From: Planctomycetota bacterium
GTDB lineage: Bacteria > Planctomycetota > Planctomycetia > Gemmatales > Gemmataceae
Assembly: GCA_016200155.1 (NCBI GenBank)
Contig: JACQFG010000051.1
Coordinates: 1 to 9,234, forward strand
Direction: 5' to 3'
DNA: 9,234 bases
The translations under genes were made by a program, and so were the position numbers. Below are positions 1 through 6,360 of the stretch, piece by piece; within the stretch, counting starts at the first letter, position 1; each line of letters starts with the position of its first letter. Below the pieces are notes generated by a model. The model saw only the letters and a list, made by a program, of their open reading frames with translations, did no database searches and had not been told where the DNA came from.

Positions 1-381
1 CGCACAGGCCCGCGCCACCGCCCGCGCGGCGTCCGGTTGGCCCAGGGCCTGGGCGATTTCGCGATAGCTGCGCGTATGCCCACGCGGGATCTTGCACAGC
101 TGCTGCCAGACGCGCTGCTGGAACGGCGTTGCGTCCACATCGGTCGGCACCTTGCAGCGCGGCGTTTTTCCTTCGACGAGGTGAGCGACGGCGCTCGCCC
201 AGGTGCGCAGCCCATCCGCATCCTGCGTGAATGCCCGACGCGGGAACTCAGCCTTCAGAAAATCGAGCAATTCCCGGTCGCCGTCGCCGAGAAAGACCGC
301 GCACACGCCGCGCCGGGTGGCGGCGAGCAGCAGTCGGCCCAGCGTGCAGGGGACGATGGTGTAACGAATCGCGGGTTGCAT
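1..381 (-). CDS. ogt: O6-alkylguanine-DNA alkyltransferase (Ogt / Ada C-terminal type), partial, C-terminus off the left edge
   Basis: Repairs O6-alkylguanine in DNA by suicidal transfer of the alkyl group to a cysteine. The 127 visible codons read like the C-terminal half of E. coli Ada. The N-terminal RNase H-like fold has GRLLLAATRRGVCAVFLGD near residues 15-33. The winged-helix DNA-binding part has TPFQQRVWQQLCKIPRGHT and SYREIAQALGQP near residues 87-115, then AARAVARACA at the cut. The PCHR motif with the acceptor cysteine would lie just outside the window, so catalytic competence cannot be judged. The ATG at 379-381 follows a strong AGGAGG (complement of 389-394) at 7-base spacing. This start gives a free-standing alkyltransferase without the Ada N-terminal sensor domain. 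It is divergent from cbiQ across about 105 bases. The family is secure. Ogt versus an Ada-like label is a naming choice. Confidence 0.92.
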   Translation of the reverse strand, partial: MQPAIRYTIVPCTLGRLLLAATRRGVCAVFLGDGDRELLDFLKAEFPRRAFTQDADGLRTWASAVAHLVEGKTPRCKVPTDVDATPFQQRVWQQLCKIPRGHTRSYREIAQALGQPDAARAVARACA

Positions 382-430
382 TGCGGTTCCTCCTGTTGAA
401 GATCGATCGGTCGTTTCCTTATTGTATTCT

Positions 431-473
431 CAGAGCCTGCGAAGGAGGTTCTTCGCTCACGCTTCAGGCTCTG
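431..473 (+). promoter_or_regulatory. Bulged hairpin in the cbiQ leader with a Shine-Dalgarno-like core
   Basis: CAGAGCCTG at 431-439 pairs perfectly with CAGGCTCTG at 465-473. Inside it CGAAG (440-444) pairs with CTTCG (451-455) around a six-base loop, leaving a nine-base bulge at 456-464. AAGGAGG (442-448) spans the inner stem and loop but has no start codon at a suitable distance. The cbiQ ATG at 486 lies 12 bases after the outer stem and has its own weak AAGG (474-477). No T tract follows, so it is not a simple terminator. It could be an mRNA control structure or a palindromic operator. The pairing is seen; the function is not known. Confidence 0.4.
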
Positions 474-485
474 AAGGCAACCGCC

Positions 486-1250
486 ATGACCCTCGCATTC
501 GACAAACCGGACTGCCCACCGTCGTTCCTGCAACGGCTCGACCCGCGCTGGAAGCTGGCGAGCGTGTTGCTGGCCGTGCTGGCGCTGGCATTGCTGCGCA
601 CCGGGGGCGCAGCTCTGGCCGGGCTGCTCGGTGCGCTGCTGCTGGTCGTGCTCGCGCGCTTGCCGTGGCGCTGGTACTGCCTGCGGATGGGGACGGCGCT
701 GACGATGTATCTGCTGTTCCTCATCTGGTTGCCGCTGGTGGTCGAAGCGGACCACGACACGTTCGATCTGGGGATCGTGACGGTGTCGCTGACGGGGCTG
801 ATCCGCCTGTTCGTCCTGAGCGCCAACCTGGTCGGCATGATCTCCCTGATGCTCGTGCTGCTGGCGACGACGCCGCTGCACAACGTGTTCAAGGCGGCGC
901 GCGCGCTGTACGTCTCGCGCCTGCTCGTCTTCTTGATGCTGCTGACCTATCGCTACGTATTTTTGCTCATCGACGAATTCGCCCGCCTGCGGATCGCCCT
1001 GCGCGTGCGCGGCTTTCGCAATCGCGCCGACCTGCACAGCTATCGCACGATCGGCCAGGTCGCGGGAACGCTGCTGGTGCGCAGCGCCGAGCGCTCGGAG
1101 CGCGTGGGGCAGGCGATGCGCTGCCGGGGGTTCGACGGCGAGTTCCGCGCGCTCGACGAATTCAGCACGACGCCGCGCGACGTGCTGGTTTTCAGCGTAA
1201 TGGCGGGATATGCTATCGGCCTTGTGGCGTGGGATTGGTTCGCGCGTTGA
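486..1250 (+). CDS. cbiQ: ECF transporter T component, CbiQ family (probable cobalt/nickel uptake)
   Basis: Membrane coupling subunit of an energy-coupling-factor importer. It links a substrate-binding S protein to the ATPase dimer. The 254-residue product starts with the family's typical LDPRWKLA (residues 18-25). Hydrophobic segments follow at about 25-37, 40-58, 70-87, 96-128 and 145-163. Near the C-terminus are the two Arg-Gly coupling motifs, ALRVRGF (171-177) and MRCRGF (211-216), which in the family contact the ATPase grooves. A last hydrophobic segment lies at about 233-250. I chose the ATG at 486, with AAGG eight bases upstream, because the open frame before it does not resemble the family. 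The frame is followed 10 bases later by cbiO, so the two are co-transcribed. No S component (CbiM/NikM) or CbiN is in view, so the cobalt/nickel specificity is inferred from CbiQ resemblance only. Confidence 0.88.
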   Translation: MTLAFDKPDCPPSFLQRLDPRWKLASVLLAVLALALLRTGGAALAGLLGALLLVVLARLPWRWYCLRMGTALTMYLLFLIWLPLVVEADHDTFDLGIVTVSLTGLIRLFVLSANLVGMISLMLVLLATTPLHNVFKAARALYVSRLLVFLMLLTYRYVFLLIDEFARLRIALRVRGFRNRADLHSYRTIGQVAGTLLVRSAERSERVGQAMRCRGFDGEFRALDEFSTTPRDVLVFSVMAGYAIGLVAWDWFAR

Positions 1251-1260
1251 AAGGCCCCGT

Positions 1261-1998
1261 GTGGACACGCAAGTTGCCATCGAATTTCAGGACCTGTCGT
1301 TCACCTATCCCGATGGGAAGCAGGCTTTGCACGACCTCAGCCTGCAGGCGGCGGCGGGCGACACGATCGGCCTGGTCGGTCCGAACGGGGCCGGCAAGAC
1401 GACGCTCTTCCTGTGCCTGGCCGGCATCCTCGCGCCGCAGAAAGGCACGATCCGAGTCGCCGGTCTCGATCCGCGCAACGCCGCCGATCGCAAGCGGTTG
1501 CCGGCGCACGTCGGCATCATCTTCCAGAACAGCGACGATCAGCTCTTTAGCTCCACCATCGCCGATGACGTCGCCTTCGGGCCGCTCAACCTCGGCCTGC
1601 CCGCCGAGGAAGTGCGCCGCCGCGTTGCCGAGGCGCTGGGCCGCGTCGGCTTGACGGGGTTTGACGAGCGGGTGCCGTTTCATTTGTCGGGCGGCGAGAA
1701 GCGTCGCGCCGCCATCGCCGGCGTGCTGGCGATGCGGCCGGAAATTCTCCTGCTCGATGAGCCGTCGATGTTTCTCGACCCACGCGGCCGGCGCGAGCTG
1801 ATTCGCCTTTTGAACGAGTTGACCGTCACGAAGGTCATCGCGTCGCACGATCTGGAAATGATTCTCGATTCGTGCCGGCGCGTCGCCGTGCTCGATCAGG
1901 GGAAATTGGTAGCGACGGGCGCCGCGGACGAGGTGCTGCGCGACTCGGCGTTGATGGAAGCGCACGGCCTCGAGGTGCCGTTCCGACTGCGGCGCTGA
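1261..1998 (+). CDS. cbiO: ECF transporter ATPase, CbiO family
   Basis: ABC ATPase that powers the ECF importer with CbiQ. In the 245-residue product (GTG start) the full set of ABC motifs is intact: A-loop Tyr16, Walker A GPNGAGKTT (40-48), Q-loop FQNSDDQLF (88-96), DDVAFGPLNLGL (102-113), signature LSGGEKRR (142-149), Walker B ILLLDEP (162-168) with Glu167, D-loop Asp173, and switch His196 in SHD. The QNxDDQxF and VAFGPxNLGL strings are characteristic of CbiO/EcfA rather than general ABC ATPases. I prefer GTG 1261, with AAGG (1251-1254) six bases upstream and the protein then starting close to the fold. An upstream in-frame ATG at 1210 would overlap cbiQ by 41 bases and has no clear ribosome binding site. 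Only one ATPase gene is present, as in cobalt/nickel systems, which use a CbiO homodimer. Confidence 0.93.
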   Translation: MDTQVAIEFQDLSFTYPDGKQALHDLSLQAAAGDTIGLVGPNGAGKTTLFLCLAGILAPQKGTIRVAGLDPRNAADRKRLPAHVGIIFQNSDDQLFSSTIADDVAFGPLNLGLPAEEVRRRVAEALGRVGLTGFDERVPFHLSGGEKRRAAIAGVLAMRPEILLLDEPSMFLDPRGRRELIRLLNELTVTKVIASHDLEMILDSCRRVAVLDQGKLVATGAADEVLRDSALMEAHGLEVPFRLRR

Positions 1999-2004
1999 TC
2001 GGTT

Positions 2005-2052
2005 GTTTGCGTTTAGCGCTCGCGTCGCGCCACGCGAGCGCTAAACGTAAAC
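2005..2052. repeat. Long palindrome filling the cbiO/mch convergent junction (possible bidirectional terminator or dispersed element)
   Basis: Arms 2005-2024 and 2033-2052 pair over 20 bp with one G-T wobble (2009/2048). The inner 14 bp, GTTTAGCGCTCGCG against CGCGAGCGCTAAAC, are perfect, and the loop is TCGCGCCA. The element starts 6 bases after the cbiO stop and ends 2 bases before the mch stop. A bidirectional terminator role fits the position, but neither side has a T tract, so it is not a canonical intrinsic terminator. It may equally be one copy of an interspersed palindromic element. A similar element lies at 8391-8443. Confidence 0.7.
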
Positions 2053-2054
2053 CA

Positions 2055-3011
2055 TCAACCGAAAAACGACTGATACAGCACATCCGCGCGTGTTCGGCCA
2101 AATGCGAACGCGCGCCCCGACTTCACGTTGCACAGCACGATCTCGGCCGGGCTGAACAGCATCGGATCGATCTTGTAGAAATCCTGATCGTAGCGGGCGA
2201 AGATCGAGGCGAACGGGGCGCCGTAATCCGCCGACGCGCTCGCCGGCACCTTCGGCCCGACCTCCGCGAGCTGATCATCCTCGGCGTTGACCCAGATCGT
2301 CACCCGGCCGCCGTAGAGGATCGCATCGTTGGTTCGGCCAATCGCGCTCAGCTCGTCCTTGGCGACCGGGGGCAAAGGCGCGGAGCCGAACCCCGACACG
2401 ACCTGGTTCAGATCGAACTTCAACTCGTGCAGCTTGTGCAGCGCCGTCTCTAAAGAGCGCGCCACGACTTGCAGGTTGCCCGCTTGACTCGCCGCCGGCG
2501 CCACCAGCAGCATGATCTTGTTCGCCGGCAGGCTCAACGCCTGGCTCAGGTGCTCGATCACCGCATCGTCGGGCAGCTTGCGCGTCTCAAGGGCGCCGAC
2601 CGCGACGGGGGCCTGCTCCTTGCCGGGGATGTGCTCGAAGAGATCTTCCTTGCCATACGCGGCCCGCATCGGGCCGGAGCCCATCGCGAAGAACTTGCCC
2701 ACGGCGATCTGCCAGCCGGCGTATTGCGACGCCATGCACGCCAGGATCGGGTGATCGGTGTTCACCACGACGCTGGGGCAAGCGACCCCGGCAACGTCGC
2801 CGGGAACGACCGCCACCTCCGCCTGCCCGGCCAGGCAGACGCGCGCCAGCGCCAGCCCCGCCTGCAAGCCGCCCGGCGTCTTGATGCCGCAATCGAGGAT
2901 GCGCGCGCCGGCGGTCGTCTTGTGCTCGGCAATGCGCATGGCGACAGCGTTCGAGGCGGCGTAATCTGCCAGGCGCATGGCGCGCTCGTTCAGGGTCAGC
3001 GTGGGGGCCAC
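2055..3011 (-). CDS. mch: Methenyltetrahydromethanopterin cyclohydrolase (Mch)
   Basis: Interconverts N5,N10-methenyl-H4MPT and N5-formyl-H4MPT. In bacteria this is a step of H4MPT-linked formaldehyde oxidation in the cytoplasm. The product aligns by eye with the archaeal enzyme along its whole length: LNERA at the N-terminus, DCGIKTPGGLQAG (40-52), NTDHP (84-88), AGWQ then AMGSGPMRA (109-117), LLVAPAAS, GRTNDAILYGG (225-235), DYGAPF and DFYKIDP (277-283). I chose GTG 3009-3011 because a CGGAG lies seven bases upstream and the resulting 318 residues match the usual size. An earlier GTG at 3036-3038 would add nine residues but has no visible ribosome binding site. It lies 55 bases downstream of the ATP-grasp gene on the same strand, probably in one transcript. 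Archaeal-type C1 genes in bacteria occur in methylotrophic proteobacteria, NC10 and planctomycetes. Confidence 0.95.
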   Translation of the reverse strand: MAPTLTLNERAMRLADYAASNAVAMRIAEHKTTAGARILDCGIKTPGGLQAGLALARVCLAGQAEVAVVPGDVAGVACPSVVVNTDHPILACMASQYAGWQIAVGKFFAMGSGPMRAAYGKEDLFEHIPGKEQAPVAVGALETRKLPDDAVIEHLSQALSLPANKIMLLVAPAASQAGNLQVVARSLETALHKLHELKFDLNQVVSGFGSAPLPPVAKDELSAIGRTNDAILYGGRVTIWVNAEDDQLAEVGPKVPASASADYGAPFASIFARYDQDFYKIDPMLFSPAEIVLCNVKSGRAFAFGRTRADVLYQSFFG

Positions 3012-3066
3012 GGGGGTTCTCCGCTTGGTTTCGATCACCGGCGCTGGGATGCACAGATTGGTTGTA

Positions 3067-4188
3067 TCATCCTCCGAACCGCCGGGCGAGAGCCTCCGCT
3101 TTTTCTCGCAACTTCGTCATGACCTCGTCCACGGTCGGGCCCGACGCGAACAGCGTCAGCACGGGTCGGCCATGCTCGATGATGTCGCCGGCGGGCGGGA
3201 TGTCGGCGTAGGCGGCCCCATCCGGATCGACGTCGCCTTTCAGCGCGGCTTGCCACGGACCTGCATTGGGAAACGCGAACGTCTTTCGTGCGTACAGGAT
3301 TGCCTTGCCGTGAATCGCAGGGACAACTTGTGCAGGCGAGCCGCCCGCACCACGGGCATCGAAGGCGGATCGATGCAAGGGAAGAAACGGCGTCTGCATG
3401 GCGCGTTCCAGCACCTCGACCGAGGCGGTATAGCGCGGGTTGATCTCGACGGGCCAGGGCACGCCGTCGCGGACGATCGCATCGACGCCGAACAGGCCGC
3501 GCACACGAAACGTCCGGGCCAGGTCGATGCCGAACTCGCGCCAGCGCTGCTCGAGCGCGGGTTCGAGCGCCAGCGGACCGATGCTGCCGGCGTAATGATA
3601 GCCGGTCGCGTTGAGCCAGGGCGTGCCGATCAACTGGCGCGTCACCCCCAGCAATAAGGTGTCGTCATCCCGCCCGAGATAAATGGCCGAGCAGGATGCG
3701 CCGTCGATCCATTCTTGCAAGAAGTGGGTACGCGGATTGAACGGCTGGCCTGCGTACGGCTGAATGCCGTACCCCGCGGCGCTCTTGAGCGGCTTCGTCA
3801 ACCATCGGCCGGCCGTGGTCGGCGCAAAGGAAATCGGCGGACAGGGGATGCCGTGCTCATGCAGACATTGCGTCCAGCGTTGCGGCGAACGGACGGCGCG
3901 CAGCACTTCCGGCGGGTTGCCCCAGAGCGGACGCTCGATCTTCGCGACCAGATCGGGCCGGTTCTCCAGAGCGCCCGTGTAGATCACCGGCGCGGCCGGC
4001 ATTTCCGCCAGCGCGTCGAGCAAACCCTCCGGATAGGATTCGATTGGCACCTTGCGAGCCTGGGCGATGCGCTGCAAGTCCGCGTCCGCGAACAGGTCGG
4101 CGCACCACGGCGTCCAGCCGGCGCGGCACGCCGACATGGCCGCGGCGCGCGCGCTGGCGCCAATAATGATGACCGGAGTGCCGTCCAT
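3067..4188 (-). CDS. ATP-grasp ligase linked to H4MPT/methanofuran C1 metabolism (OrfY/MfnD-like)
   Basis: A 373-residue ATP-grasp enzyme, expected to activate a carboxylate as acyl phosphate and join it to an amine. The N-terminal Rossmann-like segment VIIIGASARAAA (6-17) is followed by the ATP-grasp core: KPLKSAAGYGIQPY (132-145, lysine and glycine-rich loop), FLQEWIDG (156-163, hinge) and FGVDAIV (233-239). Metal-binding acidic residues sit in VEINPRYTAS (247-256, with Glu248 and Asn250). The ATG at 4186-4188 puts the first beta strand right at the start; no ribosome binding site is evident. Bacterial H4MPT gene sets include uncharacterised ATP-grasp genes (for example orfY), and archaeal MfnD, a tyramine-glutamate ligase of methanofuran synthesis, is also ATP-grasp. 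Position upstream of mch suggests the same pathway, perhaps cofactor synthesis. The exact substrate cannot be read from the sequence. Confidence 0.8.
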   Translation of the reverse strand: MDGTPVIIIGASARAAAMSACRAGWTPWCADLFADADLQRIAQARKVPIESYPEGLLDALAEMPAAPVIYTGALENRPDLVAKIERPLWGNPPEVLRAVRSPQRWTQCLHEHGIPCPPISFAPTTAGRWLTKPLKSAAGYGIQPYAGQPFNPRTHFLQEWIDGASCSAIYLGRDDDTLLLGVTRQLIGTPWLNATGYHYAGSIGPLALEPALEQRWREFGIDLARTFRVRGLFGVDAIVRDGVPWPVEINPRYTASVEVLERAMQTPFLPLHRSAFDARGAGGSPAQVVPAIHGKAILYARKTFAFPNAGPWQAALKGDVDPDGAAYADIPPAGDIIEHGRPVLTLFASGPTVDEVMTKLREKAEALARRFGG

Positions 4189-4218
4189 GCGGTTGATGTA
4201 TGGATTCGCGGGTTTCGT

Positions 4219-4246
4219 TTGACCTTCGCGCCGCCTTGCTTATGCT
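4219..4246 (+). promoter_or_regulatory. Sigma70-like promoter for the MFS transporter
   Basis: TTGACC (4219-4224) and TATGCT (4241-4246) are separated by 16 bases, close to the TTGACA / TATAAT consensus. They lie in the 67-base region between the divergent ATP-grasp and MFS genes. Transcription would start around 4252-4254, only a few bases before the ATG at 4256, leaving no room for a Shine-Dalgarno sequence. The mRNA would therefore be leaderless or nearly so. Confidence 0.5.
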
Positions 4247-4255
4247 GTTCTTACC

Positions 4256-5782
4256 ATGACGACCTCCGAACCGCGCACCAGCAACTTCGGCAAATGGATG
4301 GCGCTCACCGCCGCTCTCCTGGGCTGGCTCTTCGACGGCCTCGAGATGGGCCTGTTCCCGCTCGTGCAGAAGCCGTGCCTCGACGAACTCGTCACCGACC
4401 CCGACGATCGCACCCTGTGGATCGGTATCATCACCAGCTTCTTCCTCATCGGGGCAGCGACCGGCGGCGTTCTCTTCGGCTGGCTCGGGGATCGCATTGG
4501 CCGCGTTCGCTCCATGATGCTCAGCGTTCTCACGTATGCCGTCGTCAGCGGGTTGTGCGGGTTCGCCAGTGAGGCCTGGCAGATCGGCATCCTGCGCTTC
4601 GTCGCCGCCATGGGCATGGGGGGCGAATGGTCGCTCGGCGTCGCCCTCATCAACGAAATCTGGCCCGACCGCTCGCGCGCCTTCCTCGCCGGGCTCATTG
4701 GAGCGGCCGCCAACGTCGGCTATCTCCTCATCGGCACCGTTGGCCTGGGCGTCATCCAGCAAGTCGGCCAACTGCAAAGTGCGTTGATCAGCATCGGCCT
4801 GCCCGAAGCGTGGGCCAAGCACCTCATGCAAAACGAGGCCTGGCGGTTCCTCATGATGCTCGGGGCCGTCCCCGCGCTTTTGACATTTTTCATTCGCTGG
4901 TTCGTGCCGGAATCCGAGAAATGGGAACGCGAGCGCGGCAAGGGGGCCACCTCATACTGGGCCACGCGCGACCTGGCCGGCGTCTTCGTTGGCGCCCTCG
5001 CGGTGTGCGGCGTCATCATCCTTTGGGCCCAGAAATTTCACTGGAGCATCTGCATCGCCGGCACCGTGGTCGGCCTCGCCGTCGTGACGTGGGGCTACAC
5101 GTTCCCCGTGCTGCGCTATCTGCAACGCGCGTCAGCGAGCGGCACGTTCGTCGGGGACTGGAAAGCGACCCTCGTTCAGATGCTGCTCGCGGCGGTCATC
5201 AGCGGCGTCGCCCTGCTCGGCACGTGGGGCACGATCCAACACGCGCCGAAATGGGCCGGCGATCTCGTGCAGGCGGAACGCAAGACGTACACCGCGGAGG
5301 AGCTGCAGACGCCGGCCCCCGCCGCCAAGGAATGGACGCAGATCGCGACGGCCTTCGGCGCCATCGTCGGCACCATCGCCGCGGCCATGCTCGGCGGCTG
5401 GCTCGGCCGGCGCATCACCTATTTCTTCCTGTGCATCGGCTCCTTCGTCGCCATCCAGCTCTTCTTTCAAACCTGCACGGTGTATGATGCCAAGTTTCTG
5501 CTGCTCGCCTGCCTGGCAGGCGCCGTCAGCGCTTCGTTCTACGGCTGGCTGCCGCTCTACTTGCCGGAGCTATTTCCGACGGCGATTCGCGCGACCGGGC
5601 AGGGCTTCGGCTTCAACTTCGGCCGCATCCTGGCCGCAATCGGCGTGCTGCAGCTCAGCACGTTGCAAGGCGCGTTCGGCGGATTGCCGCAGGCGTGTGC
5701 CGCCCTGTCGTTCATCTACGTGGTCGGGCTGGGCGTGATCTGGCTGGTGCCGGAGACGAAGGGCAAGCCGCTGCCGGATTAG
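4256..5782 (+). CDS. Major facilitator superfamily transporter, metabolite:proton symporter type
   Basis: A 508-residue inner-membrane transporter. MFS hallmarks are motif A GWLGDRIGRVRS (75-86) between helices 2 and 3, GMGGEWSLGVALINE (120-134) in helix 4, VPESEKWERER (217-227) after helix 6, a second motif A-like GGWLGRRI (380-387), PELFPTAIRATGQG (437-450) and the C-terminal VPETKGKPLP (498-507). The GGEW and PELFPTxxRATG strings recall sialate/lactate and aromatic-acid symporters, so the substrate is probably a small organic acid or sugar, but it cannot be named. Unusually, two extra hydrophobic stretches (about 240-257 and 264-285) sit between helices 6 and 7, giving about 14 segments instead of 12. 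They are followed by a hydrophilic loop (about 326-360). The ATG has no ribosome binding site but a close upstream promoter. The gene is divergent from the mch operon and ends 13 bases from a convergent small gene. Confidence 0.9.
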   Translation: MTTSEPRTSNFGKWMALTAALLGWLFDGLEMGLFPLVQKPCLDELVTDPDDRTLWIGIITSFFLIGAATGGVLFGWLGDRIGRVRSMMLSVLTYAVVSGLCGFASEAWQIGILRFVAAMGMGGEWSLGVALINEIWPDRSRAFLAGLIGAAANVGYLLIGTVGLGVIQQVGQLQSALISIGLPEAWAKHLMQNEAWRFLMMLGAVPALLTFFIRWFVPESEKWERERGKGATSYWATRDLAGVFVGALAVCGVIILWAQKFHWSICIAGTVVGLAVVTWGYTFPVLRYLQRASASGTFVGDWKATLVQMLLAAVISGVALLGTWGTIQHAPKWAGDLVQAERKTYTAEELQTPAPAAKEWTQIATAFGAIVGTIAAAMLGGWLGRRITYFFLCIGSFVAIQLFFQTCTVYDAKFLLLACLAGAVSASFYGWLPLYLPELFPTAIRATGQGFGFNFGRILAAIGVLQLSTLQGAFGGLPQACAALSFIYVVGLGVIWLVPETKGKPLPD

Positions 5783-5808
5783 CGTTGCCCGGACGTTACG
5801 CTTTTTTT
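5781..5808 (+). terminator. Weak candidate intrinsic terminator after the MFS gene
   Basis: AGCGT (5781-5785) can pair with ACGCT (5798-5802) over a 12-base loop. The run of T at 5802-5808 follows directly. The stem is only 5 bp and the T run also encodes lysines near the end of the convergent small membrane protein, so this is a weak call. Confidence 0.3.
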
Positions 5809-6071
5809 CCGAACAGAAATCCGAGTACCATCGTGACGATGGGCGTAACTATTTTCCAGGTTTCGGTGGCGGTCGCGCCGCCGGGGAAGAACGTCATGAT
5901 AACGCCTGCGATGACCACCAAGATGGCAACCAGGCCCCCGATGTTGACGGCCGCATTTTTGGGCGATCCGAAAACTCTTCCGAGCCAACCGGACTCCAAG
6001 TCCATTGCCTTCAACTTGATGTAAGTTTCCCGGTCGGATTCCCCGGGGTTGAATTGGATTTGTTCAGGCAT
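5796..6071 (-). CDS. Small membrane protein with two predicted helices, function unknown
   Basis: I do not recognise this 91-residue protein. It has a charged N-terminus (1-35, with ESDRETYIKLKAMD) and a long hydrophobic segment about 42-65 (NIGGLVAILVVIAGVIMTFF). After a short Gly/Thr-rich turn (GGATATE) comes a second hydrophobic segment about 72-87 (WKIVTPIVTMVLGFLFG), ending in GKKA. This suggests an integral hairpin protein with a cytoplasmic N-terminal arm. The ATG at 6069-6071 has GGAG six bases upstream. It overlaps the end of the zinc-ribbon gene by eight bases (ATGCCTGA), so translation is probably coupled. A longer open frame reaching up to 6281 is read on the zinc-ribbon coding sequence and is not supported. 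It is the last gene of the operon that begins with the peroxiredoxin-like gene or with HIT. Confidence 0.75.
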   Translation of the reverse strand: MPEQIQFNPGESDRETYIKLKAMDLESGWLGRVFGSPKNAAVNIGGLVAILVVIAGVIMTFFPGGATATETWKIVTPIVTMVLGFLFGKKA

Positions 6072-6360
6072 TGTTGGCTCCGACTGGCACACCGAGAGGT
6101 CCCAATGCGTGCTCGGTGATGTAACCACACTTACTGCAAGCCACGATCGCCACAGGGATTCCCGGTCCACCTTGCGCGCCGGGTGGATCCCCGACAAAGA
6201 TCGCGGATTCCGCAACCAAGTCGAATGTGAGTCCACCGCACCTCGGGCATGGCAGGCTAACGCCCTTTGCCTTGAGGGCATCGATTAGTTTTTGCCGTCT
6301 GTTCTGATCCATGTGCAGTCCCAACCTTTCTGCCAACGTAACATCCTCATTGTATGTCAT
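6064..6360 (-). CDS. Small zinc-ribbon protein, function unknown
   Basis: A 98-residue protein with two zinc knuckles, CPRCGG (Cys38, Cys41) and CSKCGY (Cys75, Cys78), separated by a beta-rich stretch (about 44-74) with a Gly/Pro-rich loop (DPPGAQGGPGIP). This is the layout of a single zinc ribbon. The N-terminal part QNRRQKLIDALKAKG (19-33) looks helical. The ATG at 6358-6360 overlaps the stop of the peroxiredoxin-like gene as ATGA, which favours this start. An internal ATG at 6310-6312 would remove 16 residues and keep the whole ribbon. The 3' end overlaps the membrane-protein gene by eight bases. Zinc ribbons often bind nucleic acids or other proteins. Here the tight coupling to a redox protein and a membrane protein is the only functional clue. 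Confidence 0.8.
   Translation of the reverse strand: MTYNEDVTLAERLGLHMDQNRRQKLIDALKAKGVSLPCPRCGGLTFDLVAESAIFVGDPPGAQGGPGIPVAIVACSKCGYITEHALGPLGVPVGANNA

Noticed and set aside
382..485. Cobalamin riboswitch upstream of cbiQ
   Set aside because: The gap is too short and I see no B12-box-like sequence; only the simple bulged hairpin is present.
255..1280. Long open frame on the minus strand across cbiQ
   Set aside because: Its translation is rich in Arg, Gln and His without domain motifs, as expected for the antisense of a GC-rich gene; the plus strand encodes a clear CbiQ.
422..1654. Long plus-strand open frame overlapping cbiQ and cbiO
   Set aside because: Arg/Ala-rich low-complexity translation in the wrong frame of two well-recognised genes.
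2005..2052. Canonical rho-independent terminator
   Set aside because: The stem is strong, but neither strand has a T run after it, so I list it as a palindrome with only a possible termination role.
3857..4831. Minus-strand open frame of 324 codons across the ATP-grasp start and the MFS gene
   Set aside because: It crosses a promoter region and two recognised genes and shows only acidic/Ala-rich shadow composition.
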